Origin: WHTI01 sp963756365
GTDB taxonomy: Bacteria > Actinomycetota > CADDZG01 > WHSQ01
Assembly: GCA_963756365.1 (NCBI GenBank)
Contig: CAVWNF010000003.1
Span: forward strand, 1,736,001 to 1,800,000
Reading direction: 5' to 3'
Length of the DNA stretch: 64,000 nucleotides
Shown in pieces: positions 1-8,221 of this stretch. Numbering within the stretch: position 1 is the stretch's first letter; the number at the start of each line of letters is the position of its first letter. The position numbers were made by a program, and so were the translations under genes. The notes beneath the pieces were generated by a model that saw only the letters and a list, made by a program, of their open reading frames with translations, ran no database searches and was not told the origin of the DNA.

Positions 1-311
1 CGGATGATCCCGGCGTTGTTGATCAGGATGTCCAACCGTCCGAAGTCACTGATCGCCTGCTTGACCATGTTCTCGGCACCTTGGAAGTCGGCGACGTTGT
101 CATAGTTGGCGGTCGCCTCGCCGCCAGCGGCCGAGATCTCGTCCGCCACCGATTGGGCCGGAGACTTGTCCTCACCCTCACCGGCGGACGAGCCACCGAT
201 GTCGTTCACAACCACCTTTGCGCCGGCCTCGGCGAGCGCAAGGGCATGTTCGCGCCCGATGCCTCGTCCGGCCCCAGTGATGATCGCTACCTTCCCGTCG
301 AGAGAGCCCAT
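1..311 (-). CDS. SDR-family dehydrogenase, N-terminal part (cut by window edge)
   Basis: The first 103 residues of a short-chain dehydrogenase/reductase are present; the rest lies beyond the left edge. The cofactor-binding glycine motif TGAGRGIG is at residues 12-19, the strand ending in VVVND (33-37) precedes a long loop, and the structural NNAG motif is at 98-101. The spacing and the REHALALAEAGAKVVVND style resemble 3-hydroxyacyl-CoA dehydrogenase-like SDRs of actinobacteria (the bacterial relatives of peroxisomal multifunctional enzyme 2), so a role in acyl-CoA oxidation is plausible, but the catalytic Tyr-x3-Lys is not visible. The start is the ATG at 309-311; a perfect 7-bp inverted repeat lies 35 bases upstream. 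Confidence 0.85.
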   Translation of the reverse strand, partial: MGSLDGKVAIITGAGRGIGREHALALAEAGAKVVVNDIGGSSAGEGEDKSPAQSVADEISAAGGEATANYDNVADFQGAENMVKQAISDFGRLDILINNAGII

Positions 312-345
312 CTCGTATCCCTTCTGTCCGGTTGAAGATCGAAAG

Positions 346-365
346 ACTTGACCGAGGAGTCAAGT
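346..365 (-). promoter_or_regulatory. Inverted repeat upstream of the SDR gene, possible operator
   Basis: ACTTGAC, six bases, then GTCAAGT: perfect 7-bp arms on a 20-bp element, ending about 35 bases before the SDR start codon. Size and symmetry fit a dimeric repressor site such as a TetR-family operator, and on the minus strand it contains a TTGACT that could serve as a -35 element. No regulator gene lies in the window beside it, so this is only a candidate. Confidence 0.35.
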
Positions 366-677
366 TTCGAGCGAGTCTATCAACGCCCGATGACGCGAGA
401 AAAAGGGTCCCCGGAATGGCGGTATTTACGCCTCGTCGTGTGCCAATATGCGGGTACACGAGAGAGGAGGTGGTCCGAACTTGTTACCTAGTAATTCGGG
501 ACCTCGTGAGGTGAACGGCTGCTAGCGGCTCGATCCTCGTAGCACGGGATTCTGACCCTGGACCACCAGGAGGGTCGCTGCGGAATCCACACCGTTTCAC
601 CCGGCCTCATCTCGTCTCGGAATTGGTCCCCCGAGAGCAGCGATAACGAGAGTTGCCGAACAAGCAGTTCGCACTAC

Positions 678-709
678 AGAACCGGCCCCGAGATCTCGGG
701 GCCGGTTCT
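678..709. terminator. 32-bp perfect palindrome after ligA
   Basis: The sequence from 678 to 709 is its own reverse complement (arms reading AGAACCGGCCCCGAGA and its mirror). It begins three bases after the ligA stop codon on the minus strand. RNA from either strand would form a very stable stem without a loop proper and without a following U-run, so it is a strong transcription barrier or 3'-end stabiliser rather than a textbook intrinsic terminator. Confidence 0.55.
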
Positions 710-711
710 CG

Positions 712-2709
712 TTAGCGGATGAGTTTCTTGAACGCTGCCTCGTCCAGGATCTCGACCCCCAGGCTCTCAGCCTTTGCGAACTTCGAACCCGGGTTCTCGC
801 CGACCACCACGTAGTCGGTCTTCTTGGAAACAGAGGAAGTCACCTTGCCCCCGTTGGCCTCGATGGCGGCGGCGGCTTCATCACGAGTGAAACCCTCGAG
901 TGATCCGGTCAGAACGAAGGTCTTCCCCAGGAGCGGGCCCGACAGCTCGACCTTCTCCTCGATCGGGTCCACCCCTGCAGCCTTGAGTCGATCGATGACC
1001 TTGAGGTTCCCCTTCTGAGAGAAGAAGGTTTCGATGCTCGCAGCGATCACCGGCCCGATCCCCTCGAGTGCAACGATCTCTTCCGCGCTCATCCGTCTCA
1101 GCTGGTCTAGGGAGCCCACCTCGGCGGCGACCTGATACGCGGTGGTTCCACCGACGTGGCGGATACCGAGTCCGACCAAGAGAGCGCCGAGCGGCCTCGT
1201 CTTCGACGCCTCGATAGACGTCATCAGATTGTTTATCGACTTCTCCTTGAACCCTTCGAGCTCCCCCACCTGCTCCGGGGTCAAGTAGAAGATGTCGGAC
1301 ACGTCGTGCAGATAGCCAGCCTTGATGAGGGCATCGATCGTTTGGTAGCCGAGGCCCTCGATGTCCATCGCTCCACGCCCTGCGAAATGGAAGATCCGCT
1401 CGACCTGTTGCGACGGGCACTCGAGACCCGTGCAATAGGAAGCAGACTCACCTTCCTCGCGCCGGATCTCCGAGCCGCACTCCGGACACTTCTTGGGCAT
1501 CCTGAACTTCTTCTCCGAACCCGTGCGCTTCGAGGTGATCGGACCAACCACTTCGGGGATCACGTCCCCCGCTCGCCTCACGATCACCGTGTCGCCCTTG
1601 CGAAGATCCTTGCGAGCGACCTCGTCCTCGTTATGGAGGGTCGCCGTTGAGACGGTCACTCCTCCGACGAAGACCGGATCGAGTACCGCGTAGGGGGTCG
1701 CTTGGCCGGTCCGCCCGATGTGGATCCGGATGTCCTTGAGAACCGTCGTTCGTTCCTCGGGCGGGAACTTGTAGGCGATCGCCCACCTGGGCGCTTTGGC
1801 CGTGTACCCGAGTTCCTCTTGTTGGGGGATCGAATCGACCTTCACGACGATCCCATCGATCTCGTAAGGCACGTCGTGTCGATGCTCCTGCCAGTACTGG
1901 CAGAACTCGTAGACGTCCTCGAGCGTCTCAACCCTCTTGTTGTTGGAGTTCGTCCGAAGGCCAAGCTCACGCAACGTTTCCAGCGCTTCGGAATGCGACC
2001 TGAGCCTCGTCCCCTCTACGTAGCCCACCCCGTGGCAGACCAGCGAGAGCTTCCGGTTCTTCGTGATGGACGGGTCCTTCTGCCGCAGAGATCCTGCCGC
2101 TGCATTCCGCGGATTAGCGAAGGTCTTGCCCTCGTCGGCGCCCAGTCGTTCGTTGAGCGCCTCGAAGTCATCGGTCCGCATGTAGACCTCGCCCCGAGCT
2201 TCGAGAACGGGAGGAACCTTTCCCTTCTTCCGGAGCCGGAGTGGGACGGCCGCTACCGTCCGCATGTTCGAGGTGATGTCCTCGCCGGTCCGCCCATCCC
2301 CCCGGGTGGCCCCTTTCACCAGCATCCCGTCCTCGTAGATCAAGTTGACTGCGGTCCCATCCATCTTGAGCTCAACCACGAAACCGTCGGCAGCCCCGAT
2401 CTCCTTCTCCACCCGGCGTCCCCACGCCTGCAACTCCTCCAGCGAGAAGCAGTTGTCGAGCGACATCATCGGGGTGCGGTGCTTGACCGGAGCGAACGCA
2501 TCCGAGGGCGGCGCCCCCACCCGTTGAGTCGGCGAATCGGGGGTGACCAGGGCTGGATACTGCGCCTCGATCTCGATCAGCTCGTTAACCAGCGCGTCGT
2601 ACTCGACATCCGCCACCTCAGGCTCGTCGAGCACGTGATAGCGGTACGAGTGGTGGTCGATCTCGTCCCGGAGGGCCGCAGCCCTCTTCTTTGCCTCCGC
2701 CTTGGTCAT
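712..2709 (-). CDS. ligA: NAD-dependent DNA ligase LigA
   Basis: Joins nicks in DNA during replication and repair using NAD+. At 665 residues it is full length. The N-terminal Ia domain has the Tyr-rich HSYRYHVLD stretch (20-28); the adenylated lysine is K115 in KMDG (115-118); the GRTGQATP stretch (332-339) belongs to the nucleotidyl-transferase/OB part. A four-cysteine zinc finger uses C408, C411, C426 and C431. Helix-hairpin-helix repeats follow, and a BRCT domain fills about 589-665. The start is ATG at 2709. The upstream region carries a 9-bp minisatellite. The frame is intact, with no sign of transfer. Confidence 0.97.
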   Translation of the reverse strand: MTKAEAKKRAAALRDEIDHHSYRYHVLDEPEVADVEYDALVNELIEIEAQYPALVTPDSPTQRVGAPPSDAFAPVKHRTPMMSLDNCFSLEELQAWGRRVEKEIGAADGFVVELKMDGTAVNLIYEDGMLVKGATRGDGRTGEDITSNMRTVAAVPLRLRKKGKVPPVLEARGEVYMRTDDFEALNERLGADEGKTFANPRNAAAGSLRQKDPSITKNRKLSLVCHGVGYVEGTRLRSHSEALETLRELGLRTNSNNKRVETLEDVYEFCQYWQEHRHDVPYEIDGIVVKVDSIPQQEELGYTAKAPRWAIAYKFPPEERTTVLKDIRIHIGRTGQATPYAVLDPVFVGGVTVSTATLHNEDEVARKDLRKGDTVIVRRAGDVIPEVVGPITSKRTGSEKKFRMPKKCPECGSEIRREEGESASYCTGLECPSQQVERIFHFAGRGAMDIEGLGYQTIDALIKAGYLHDVSDIFYLTPEQVGELEGFKEKSINNLMTSIEASKTRPLGALLVGLGIRHVGGTTAYQVAAEVGSLDQLRRMSAEEIVALEGIGPVIAASIETFFSQKGNLKVIDRLKAAGVDPIEEKVELSGPLLGKTFVLTGSLEGFTRDEAAAAIEANGGKVTSSVSKKTDYVVVGENPGSKFAKAESLGVEILDEAAFKKLIR

Positions 2710-2801
2710 CTGGCTATCTTCCCAGGAGGCTGCGACGAGTAGAACCCTCCTCCCAGAAACCCCTGGTAAACGTGGTCGCGCCGGTAAACGTGGTCGACGC
2801 T

Positions 2802-2909
2802 CGCGACCACCGCGACCACCGCGACCACCGCGACCACCGCGACCACCGCGACCACCGCGACCACCGCGACCACCGCGACCACCGCGACCACCGCGACCAC
2901 CGCGACCAC
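2802..2909. repeat. 9-bp tandem repeat, 12 perfect copies, upstream of ligA
   Basis: CGCGACCAC is repeated twelve times head to tail without a mismatch. Just before it are two copies of an 18-bp unit ending in GGTAAACGTGGTCG (about 2764-2797), which carry the inverted complement of the repeat (CGTGGTCGCG at 2771-2780), so the flank can pair with any repeat copy. The array lies between the ligA start (2709) and the end of the PKD-protein gene (2937) and is read in no credible gene; ORFs through it are pure repeat peptides. The perfection suggests recent slippage. Confidence 0.95.
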
Positions 2910-2936
2910 GGTGTCTCAGGATGAGGTGCGCGTCAC

Positions 2937-3743
2937 CTATCTATGACCGGTCAGGACCGCGATGACCTGGCGCACCCGGTACGGGCGGGAGTCGTCGTTG
3001 GTGAAGTAGCCGAGGGGCTCCCATGCGCCGGCTCCGATCCGCCAACGTGCCTCCCAGATGACCTCGACGACAAGGTGGTACAGACCACGGGTCTCGTAGA
3101 CGTGCCCAACCGAGCCGGGCCTCCGCTCCGTCCACCGACGCCCAGGGGTTCCAGTGACCGATTGGGCCCCATCCCCGAAGGTCCACACGTACTGAACCGG
3201 CCGCGCTTGGGCGGAAACCGTTACTGGACCAGCCTGAGCGGTGGCCGTTACGGGATCCATGTCGTTCCCGAGCCAGAAGTAGGACCTCAGCCCGGTGAGA
3301 CCCTTCCCATCGGGAGACACCTCGAGCTCGGGGCGAGGCGCCAAGCGGATCGCTCGGTCCGCCAGGATCCGGGCCGCCTCCTCGGGCGTGGTCCGTCGCC
3401 GTCTACGGTCTGCCGTCTGGGGCTGGGGCTCTGGCGAAGCGAACGAGACACAATCCCCAGTCGTGTCGCTGAACACGAGATCCAACGAAACTCCACCCGA
3501 CCCATACCTGGGCGCACACGTATGAGGAACCAACCCCACCGGCACCACAACAGGAGCCTGGGGCTGGACTGCCGATCGAATCGGACTCAGTGAAGCGGCT
3601 ATCGTGACTGGAAGGTCTGGCGACTGGCCTCGACTCCGCGGCGCCTCCGTGACGCGCTCGAATGCTGAGCACTCGTCGCCTTCCGCCGTCGACGGCTGCA
3701 GACAGGACCAAGGGACGCGACGAGCCACAGACGACGGACTCAA
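2937..3743 (-). CDS. PKD-domain protein of an actinobacterial exported family
   Basis: The C-terminal half matches the actinobacterial family in which a linker reading TPEEAARILADRAI is followed by a fibronectin/PKD-like beta-sandwich. The landmarks here are SPDGKGLTGL, an ARPVQYVWTFGDG turn (the typical W-x-F/M-GDG of PKD domains), HVYETRGLYHL and a closing VEVIWEARW. Such proteins are usually exported and of unknown function. The N-terminal third (Arg/Ser-rich, no signal peptide) does not look native, so the true start is probably elsewhere or masked by an indel near 3650-3770. It follows a broken NTF2-like gene on the same strand. Confidence 0.6.
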   Translation of the reverse strand: MSPSSVARRVPWSCLQPSTAEGDECSAFERVTEAPRSRGQSPDLPVTIAASLSPIRSAVQPQAPVVVPVGLVPHTCAPRYGSGGVSLDLVFSDTTGDCVSFASPEPQPQTADRRRRRTTPEEAARILADRAIRLAPRPELEVSPDGKGLTGLRSYFWLGNDMDPVTATAQAGPVTVSAQARPVQYVWTFGDGAQSVTGTPGRRWTERRPGSVGHVYETRGLYHLVVEVIWEARWRIGAGAWEPLGYFTNDDSRPYRVRQVIAVLTGHR

Positions 3744-3772
3744 ACACTAGCGCAGCGTGCTCGATCATCCAG

Positions 3773-4352
3773 TCACTCCGTCTCAGTCAGGACGGCGATT
3801 CCAATCAGCCATCCTGACTCGGTCTTGAAGTCCAGAGTCCAATCGATCGTCTGCTCGACTAAGGGCATCTGCGACCTCCGTGACATCTCTCCCGTCCTCA
3901 GTCTACGAAACATGGGCGATCGTCTCGACGACCTGCCATGCGATCTCGACTGGACCGACGTCTGACCTGAATCGTTCACGAGGTCACTTGACAAATCGAC
4001 GTACTCGAGTCCGTACACGTGCAATCGCGTCGATTGAGGTCGCGATCTCGCTTCTCCATCGGACTGCTCGTGTCATCGGCGAATAGCTCATGCGGAACGA
4101 GCGACAGGTCGCGCGTCTGCAGTAGCCTCGATCCGCCAGATCGTTCAGTTCTTCGAAGCGTTCGATCGCTTCCGCGTCGGTGAGGCCGGATTGGGTGGTT
4201 GAGGCTGGTGTGGGGTTCGGGGGTGGGTCGCTGCCGCGGGCGCCTATGAGGAATACGGCGATCATCACCGCGACTAATCCAAGGACGACTGCGGCCGCGG
4301 AGAACGGGGAGAGGCCTGGAGACCTCTGATTGGAATCTTGTTCTCGGTCCAT
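3773..4352 (-). pseudogene. Membrane-anchored NTF2-like protein, multiply frameshifted
   Basis: The first frame gives a short cytoplasmic tail, one membrane segment (about residues 17-40, AAAVVLGLVAVMIAVFLIGA), a Pro-rich linker and LTDAEAIERFEELNDLA. Good protein sequence then hops between frames: LLQTRDLSLVPHELF (near 4100), HVYGLEYVDLSSDLV (near 4000), VGPVEIAWQVVETIA (near 3930) and finally TIDWTLDFKTESGW (near 3830) to the stop at 3773. Together these look like a membrane-anchored NTF2/SnoaL-like domain protein found in actinobacteria, of unknown function. At least four frame changes in 580 bases could be true decay or assembly indels; neighbouring genes show the same error type at lower density. 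Confidence 0.5.
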
Positions 4353-4441
4353 CAGGCTGCCCCCTGACCGGTCCGCTATGCCGCTTTTCTACCCCTAGCG
4401 AGACTAGTTGAACATCAACTCTTCGCGCTCTGAGCCACGCT

Positions 4442-6226
4442 CTAGAAGGGCCAGAAGATGGGGATGAGGACTCCTGCCAACAGGATCATGAGCAGCGTGA
4501 GGGGGAAGCCGAGGCGGAAGAAGTCTCCGAAGCGGTAGCCGCCCATGCCGTAAACCATGGTGTTGGTCTGATAGCCGATCGGCGAGAGGAACGATGCTGA
4601 GGCGCCGATGGCTACGGCGAACGCGAAGCCTCTCGGGTCGAGCCCCGCCTGGGTTGCGGTTGCCATCGCCAGGGGGAACATCAGGACGGCTGCAGCATTG
4701 TTGGTGATCAGTTCGGTGAGGAGGGTTGTCGCGATGAGGACCCCGAGGAGAAGGCCAAGGTTGCCGAACGCGTCGAGAGGACCCAACAGTGACGAGGCGA
4801 CCCGGTCTGCGAGGCCGCTCGTGGCGATCGCCTCCCCCAGTCCGAAGCTCGCAGCGATCACGACGATGACGTTCAGGTCGACCGCGTTGCGTGCCTCGAA
4901 GGGAGTTAGCACCCGGAGACCGACGAGGGCCACTGCAGCTAGGAGCGACACATCGAGGATGTCCATGAGGCCAGTACCAGCGAGGACCAGAACCGCAAGT
5001 GTGACCAAACCGACGATCGGAGCCTTCTCTCGACGAGGTGGTGCCTCTCCGCCGAGAGAGGCCACGAGGAGGAAGTCCCGCTGATCGCGCCACTTCTGAC
5101 GGAAGTCATCGGCGGCGAGGACGAGCAGAACATCACCGGAGCGGAGCACGACCTGGCCGAGCTTGTCGTCGATCCTCTGGCCGGCTCGGTGGATCGCCAC
5201 GACAGCCCCGCCGTAGCGGGCCCGGAACCCGATGTCCTTCAGGGTCGTGCCCGCAAGGGGTGAGTCTTCCGCCACCACGGCCTCGTGGAAGCGCCTCAGC
5301 CTCTGTTGCACATCGTCGGGGAAATGGTGCTCCTCTGCCGACGCGAGGCCAGGGATGCGATGAAGGTCCACGACCCGGTCCACGTTCCCTGCGAACAAGA
5401 GGATGTCCCCCTCGCGCAACTCGGTCTCGGGGGCGACGGGAGCGATGCGGTTCCCAGAACGTTCGATCTCGGCTAGATAAACCCCCTCGAGGTTCCTAAG
5501 GCCCCCCGCGGCGATCGATTGCCCGGCGAGGGGACTTCCCTCTTGGACCGACATCTCAACGGTGTACTCGCGCGAGTCCTCACCGATGGAATCGCCGGGA
5601 GCGGTGCGCACGGGCAGAAGTTTGGGGGCGAGGAAGACCATCATGGTGCACCCGAAGATCGCCAGTGGGAGGCCGACCTTGCCGATCTCGAAGAGGCCCA
5701 TCGGATCCTGGCCGGAGTCCTTCAACAATCCGGAAACGACGAGGTTCGTTGAGGTTCCGATCAGCGTGATGACGCCGCCCAAGATGGCGGCGAAGCTCAC
5801 CGGCATCAGGTATCGGGAAGGGGAACGCCCGGTGCGTCGAGCCCACGCGATCACGCCGGGGGCGACCATCGCCACGATCGGGGTGTTGTTGAGGAACGAC
5901 GACGCCGCTGCCGTTGGAAAGACGACGCGACTGAGGGTCCTGGTCTCCCCCGATTCGCCGGGTGGTTCTGAACCGAGGATGCGCGACGTGACCTGCTCGA
6001 GGGCCCCCGTTTTCTCGACCGCTGCGGCGAGGACGTAGAGCGCGGCGACGGTGATCGGGGCAGCGTTAGAGAATCCGATGAACGCCTGATCCGAGTCGAT
6101 AACCCTCGACACCAAAAGCACCGTGACGGCTCCGAGGATGGCGAACGGAGGCGATACCCGCTCGGTGGCGAGCACACCAACGGTTCCCGCCACTACCGCC
6201 AACGTGAACCACGCTTCCCACGGCAC
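4442..6226 (-). CDS. SLC13/ArsB-type permease with two RCK_C domains
   Basis: A 594-residue integral membrane transporter of the DASS/SLC13 type (anion:sodium symport; the substrate could be a dicarboxylate, sulfate or another anion). Two inverted membrane halves, each with an Asn-rich hairpin (SSFLNNTPIVAM at 109-120 and a TELITNNAAAVLMF counterpart near 500), flank a cytoplasmic insert of about residues 218-385 that contains two RCK_C/TrkA_C regulatory domains (SVQEGSPLAGQSI and VAEDSPLAGTTL). RCK_C domains bind small ligands and gate transport. The gene stands alone; its promoter region has three phased direct repeats at 6263-6292. Confidence 0.88.
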   Translation of the reverse strand: MPWEAWFTLAVVAGTVGVLATERVSPPFAILGAVTVLLVSRVIDSDQAFIGFSNAAPITVAALYVLAAAVEKTGALEQVTSRILGSEPPGESGETRTLSRVVFPTAAASSFLNNTPIVAMVAPGVIAWARRTGRSPSRYLMPVSFAAILGGVITLIGTSTNLVVSGLLKDSGQDPMGLFEIGKVGLPLAIFGCTMMVFLAPKLLPVRTAPGDSIGEDSREYTVEMSVQEGSPLAGQSIAAGGLRNLEGVYLAEIERSGNRIAPVAPETELREGDILLFAGNVDRVVDLHRIPGLASAEEHHFPDDVQQRLRRFHEAVVAEDSPLAGTTLKDIGFRARYGGAVVAIHRAGQRIDDKLGQVVLRSGDVLLVLAADDFRQKWRDQRDFLLVASLGGEAPPRREKAPIVGLVTLAVLVLAGTGLMDILDVSLLAAVALVGLRVLTPFEARNAVDLNVIVVIAASFGLGEAIATSGLADRVASSLLGPLDAFGNLGLLLGVLIATTLLTELITNNAAAVLMFPLAMATATQAGLDPRGFAFAVAIGASASFLSPIGYQTNTMVYGMGGYRFGDFFRLGFPLTLLMILLAGVLIPIFWPF

Positions 6227-6262
6227 TCGGTCTGTCTCCTTCTTAGGTGGGTCGGGGGGACG

Positions 6263-6292
6263 GACACTCTTATAACACTCTCAAAACACTCT
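6263..6292 (-). promoter_or_regulatory. Three 8-bp direct repeats at 11-bp spacing
   Basis: On the plus strand GACACTCT, AACACTCT and AACACTCT start at 6263, 6274 and 6285, exactly one helical turn apart; on the minus strand they read AGAGTGTT/AGAGTGTC. They sit 37-66 bases upstream of the permease start, overlapping where its core promoter should be (a TTATAA lies inside). Same-face direct repeats at 11 bp are the binding architecture of OmpR/PhoP-family response regulators such as the actinobacterial PHO box, though the unit sequence itself differs from that consensus. Confidence 0.5.
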
Positions 6293-6385
6293 TTGGCGTA
6301 ATCCTTGGATTCTGGGGGGCGGGGGCTACGTTAGGAGGTAGGAGAGCCGCCATCGCGGCTCGTTGACTTGTGGGGGTTTTAGATC

Positions 6386-6859
6386 ATGGCAGAGAGAAAG
6401 GGCGAGCTCGCGCTGCTGGTAGGCGCGATCCTCCTGTTCCTTGGACCGGCGCTCACCTTCGTGACCCTGAAGGCCGACGCGAGCCTAGGCGTCGCCAGTG
6501 AGTCCGAAACCGGTTACGGGACGGGCGATAGTTCCTCGTACGTACTGGCTGGGATCCTCATCGCAGTCGCACTCGTCGTGACGGCGTTGTCGAAATCAGC
6601 GGGCCTTCGCAAGGGGATGGCCGTTCTCGCGATCATCGGCGGCGCGTTCGCTCTGTTCGCCGGCATCGTTGACATCAGCGGAAACGCCGACATCCCGGCA
6701 GAGCTGGATGGTCTCGTCGAGATCAGCTCGGGGATCGGCACCTACGTTGTCACCCTCGGTGCAGTCATAGCTTTGATCGGTGGCGTGTTGCTGCTCAAGG
6801 GCGGCTCGGGAGCAACCGCTGCCCCAGCGGCACCACCCGCAGCACCTCCGGCCGCCTAG
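6386..6859 (+). CDS. Small four-helix membrane protein, function unknown
   Basis: 157 residues with four predicted membrane segments, at about 9-29, 49-68, 75-96 and 122-144, an extracytoplasmic polar loop after the first helix, and a short Ala/Pro tail (PAAPPAAPPAA) at the C-terminus. I do not recognise the family; the layout resembles actinobacterial DUF-type small membrane proteins. It is divergent from the SLC13 permease, with 159 bases between the starts. The ATG at 6386 is preceded by a purine-rich GGGGG stretch, a weak ribosome site. Confidence 0.6.
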   Translation: MAERKGELALLVGAILLFLGPALTFVTLKADASLGVASESETGYGTGDSSSYVLAGILIAVALVVTALSKSAGLRKGMAVLAIIGGAFALFAGIVDISGNADIPAELDGLVEISSGIGTYVVTLGAVIALIGGVLLLKGGSGATAAPAAPPAAPPAA

Positions 6860-6893
6860 AGCGGTGCCCCCCGTTGGGGGCTAGGTTGTTGCA

Positions 6894-8195
6894 GTGAAGA
6901 TCGAACACCCGGACTACGGGATCGGCGAAGTGATGGCAGGCGAGGGCGACCAGGTCGCCCGAGTCGAGCTCTATCACTTCGCCGCTCCCCTTCCGAGCGC
7001 CTTCCACCCCTCGTGGATCCCCGGCTTTCCCCAGAACGAGAACCGCGCCACCCTCGTGCGCGTCATCACACAAGACGGGGTCGAAGGTTGGAGCGCCGGT
7101 CCCGCGCTCGGGAAAGAGCGCCGAGGGCTCGGCGATCTGCTCGGCCCCTACGTCCTCGGCGAGGACGCCACCGACATCGCTCTCGTGCAGCAGCGACTGC
7201 GCGAGATGAGTTATCTCGGGTGGCGCAATTGGTGGATCGAACCCGCTTTCTGGGACATCAAGGGAAAACGTGCGAACCGTCCCGTCTACGAACTCCTCGG
7301 AGGCGAGGGACGGACGGTCGAGTGTTACGCGTCCACAGGGGAAGTCCGTTCTGGACGGGAGCGGATCGAGGAGTGCGAGGCTCGCCTCGCTGAGGGATTC
7401 CACTCGATCAAGCTCCGGGTTCACGGTGAAGAACAGGACGACATCGCTCAGGTAACAGAGGTGGCCGCTGCACTGGATGGGCGGATGGCGATCGGGGTCG
7501 ATGCCAACCAGGCGTGGCGGGTGACGGCCATCGCCGATGCTCCTCTTTGGGATCTCGAGAGAGCCAAGCGGTTCTCCGACGTCTGCGCCGATGCTGGGGT
7601 GGCCTGGATCGAGGAACCGCTCCCGATGGATGCCTACGACGATCTCGCCACCTTGAGCGGGTACTCGCGCGTCCCGATCGCCGGAGGCGAACTTCACACG
7701 GGCGCGTTCCCGGAGCTCAAGATGATGGTCGATCGGCGCTGTTACTCGATGTTCCAGCCGGATGCGGTGTTCACCGGGGGCATCGCCCAGACCTTGGCCC
7801 TTGCCCGCTACGCACGGAGTGCGGGTCTGCGCTACACCCCGCATACGTGGACCAACGGATTGGGCTTTGCAGTGAACCTCCAGGTGTTCCTCGCGTCGGG
7901 GGCCGCTGCAGATGAGCATCTCGAATACCCGATCGATCCGCCGGGGTGGGTCCCCGAGGCACGGGACGCGATGTTGACCCAACCGTTCCTTCACGACCGC
8001 GGCAAGATCGCTGCCCCGACCGGCCCCGGACTGGGGATCGAGATCGATAGAGGCGCGCTCCGGAAGTACGGGAAGCGCTTCTTCGTGATGGACCGCAAAC
8101 GGCTTGTCCTCTTCTCACTCCGTGACCGTGGGATCAAGGCATCGAAGGAGATCGACGCAGCGAAGAGATCCAAGTCCGACAGCCGACAGCCGTAG
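6894..8195 (+). CDS. Enolase-superfamily (mandelate racemase/muconate lactonizing type) enzyme
   Basis: A 433-residue TIM-barrel enzyme that would abstract the alpha-proton of a carboxylate substrate, commonly a sugar acid dehydratase or racemase. Metal ligands are readable as D203 (VDAN), E240 (WIEEPL) and E266 (GGE). The second-strand base motif is K173-x-R175 (SIKLRV), and a His-Asp dyad is available from H317 (TPHTW) and D290 (QPD). The specificity cannot be named. It begins with GTG at 6894, 35 bases after the membrane protein gene. A basic tail of about 40 residues follows the barrel. The gene downstream, on the same strand, is a GNAT protein. Confidence 0.85.
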   Translation: MKIEHPDYGIGEVMAGEGDQVARVELYHFAAPLPSAFHPSWIPGFPQNENRATLVRVITQDGVEGWSAGPALGKERRGLGDLLGPYVLGEDATDIALVQQRLREMSYLGWRNWWIEPAFWDIKGKRANRPVYELLGGEGRTVECYASTGEVRSGRERIEECEARLAEGFHSIKLRVHGEEQDDIAQVTEVAAALDGRMAIGVDANQAWRVTAIADAPLWDLERAKRFSDVCADAGVAWIEEPLPMDAYDDLATLSGYSRVPIAGGELHTGAFPELKMMVDRRCYSMFQPDAVFTGGIAQTLALARYARSAGLRYTPHTWTNGLGFAVNLQVFLASGAAADEHLEYPIDPPGWVPEARDAMLTQPFLHDRGKIAAPTGPGLGIEIDRGALRKYGKRFFVMDRKRLVLFSLRDRGIKASKEIDAAKRSKSDSRQP

Positions 8196-8221
8196 GAACT
8201 CTCGTCTGAGAGGCTCCCGCA

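Larger units (their letters stand above)
312..711. other. Intergenic stretch without a recognisable gene
   Basis: About 400 bases between the start of the SDR gene and the end of ligA. I see no tRNA fold, no conserved ORF and no mobile-element ends. It holds an inverted repeat near the SDR start (346-365) and a 32-bp palindrome at the ligA end (678-709). A 60-codon ORF on the plus strand (332-514) has an AGGAGG-like stretch only internally and shows no protein-like character, so I do not call it. Confidence 0.6.

Noticed and set aside
332..514. 60-codon plus-strand ORF in the first intergenic region
   Set aside because: No upstream ribosome site at its start, no hydrophobic or domain pattern, and not arranged with a neighbour.
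1702..2742. Long plus-strand ORF of 346 codons opposite ligA
   Set aside because: It mirrors the high-GC codon pattern of ligA; the translated sequence has no hydrophobic or motif structure, while ligA on the other strand is complete.
2802..2909. Possible CRISPR-like array
   Set aside because: Units are 9 bp, adjacent and without spacers; it is a simple tandem repeat.
6795..7994. 399-codon minus-strand ORF opposite the enolase-superfamily gene
   Set aside because: Antisense shadow; the sense frame has all metal ligands.
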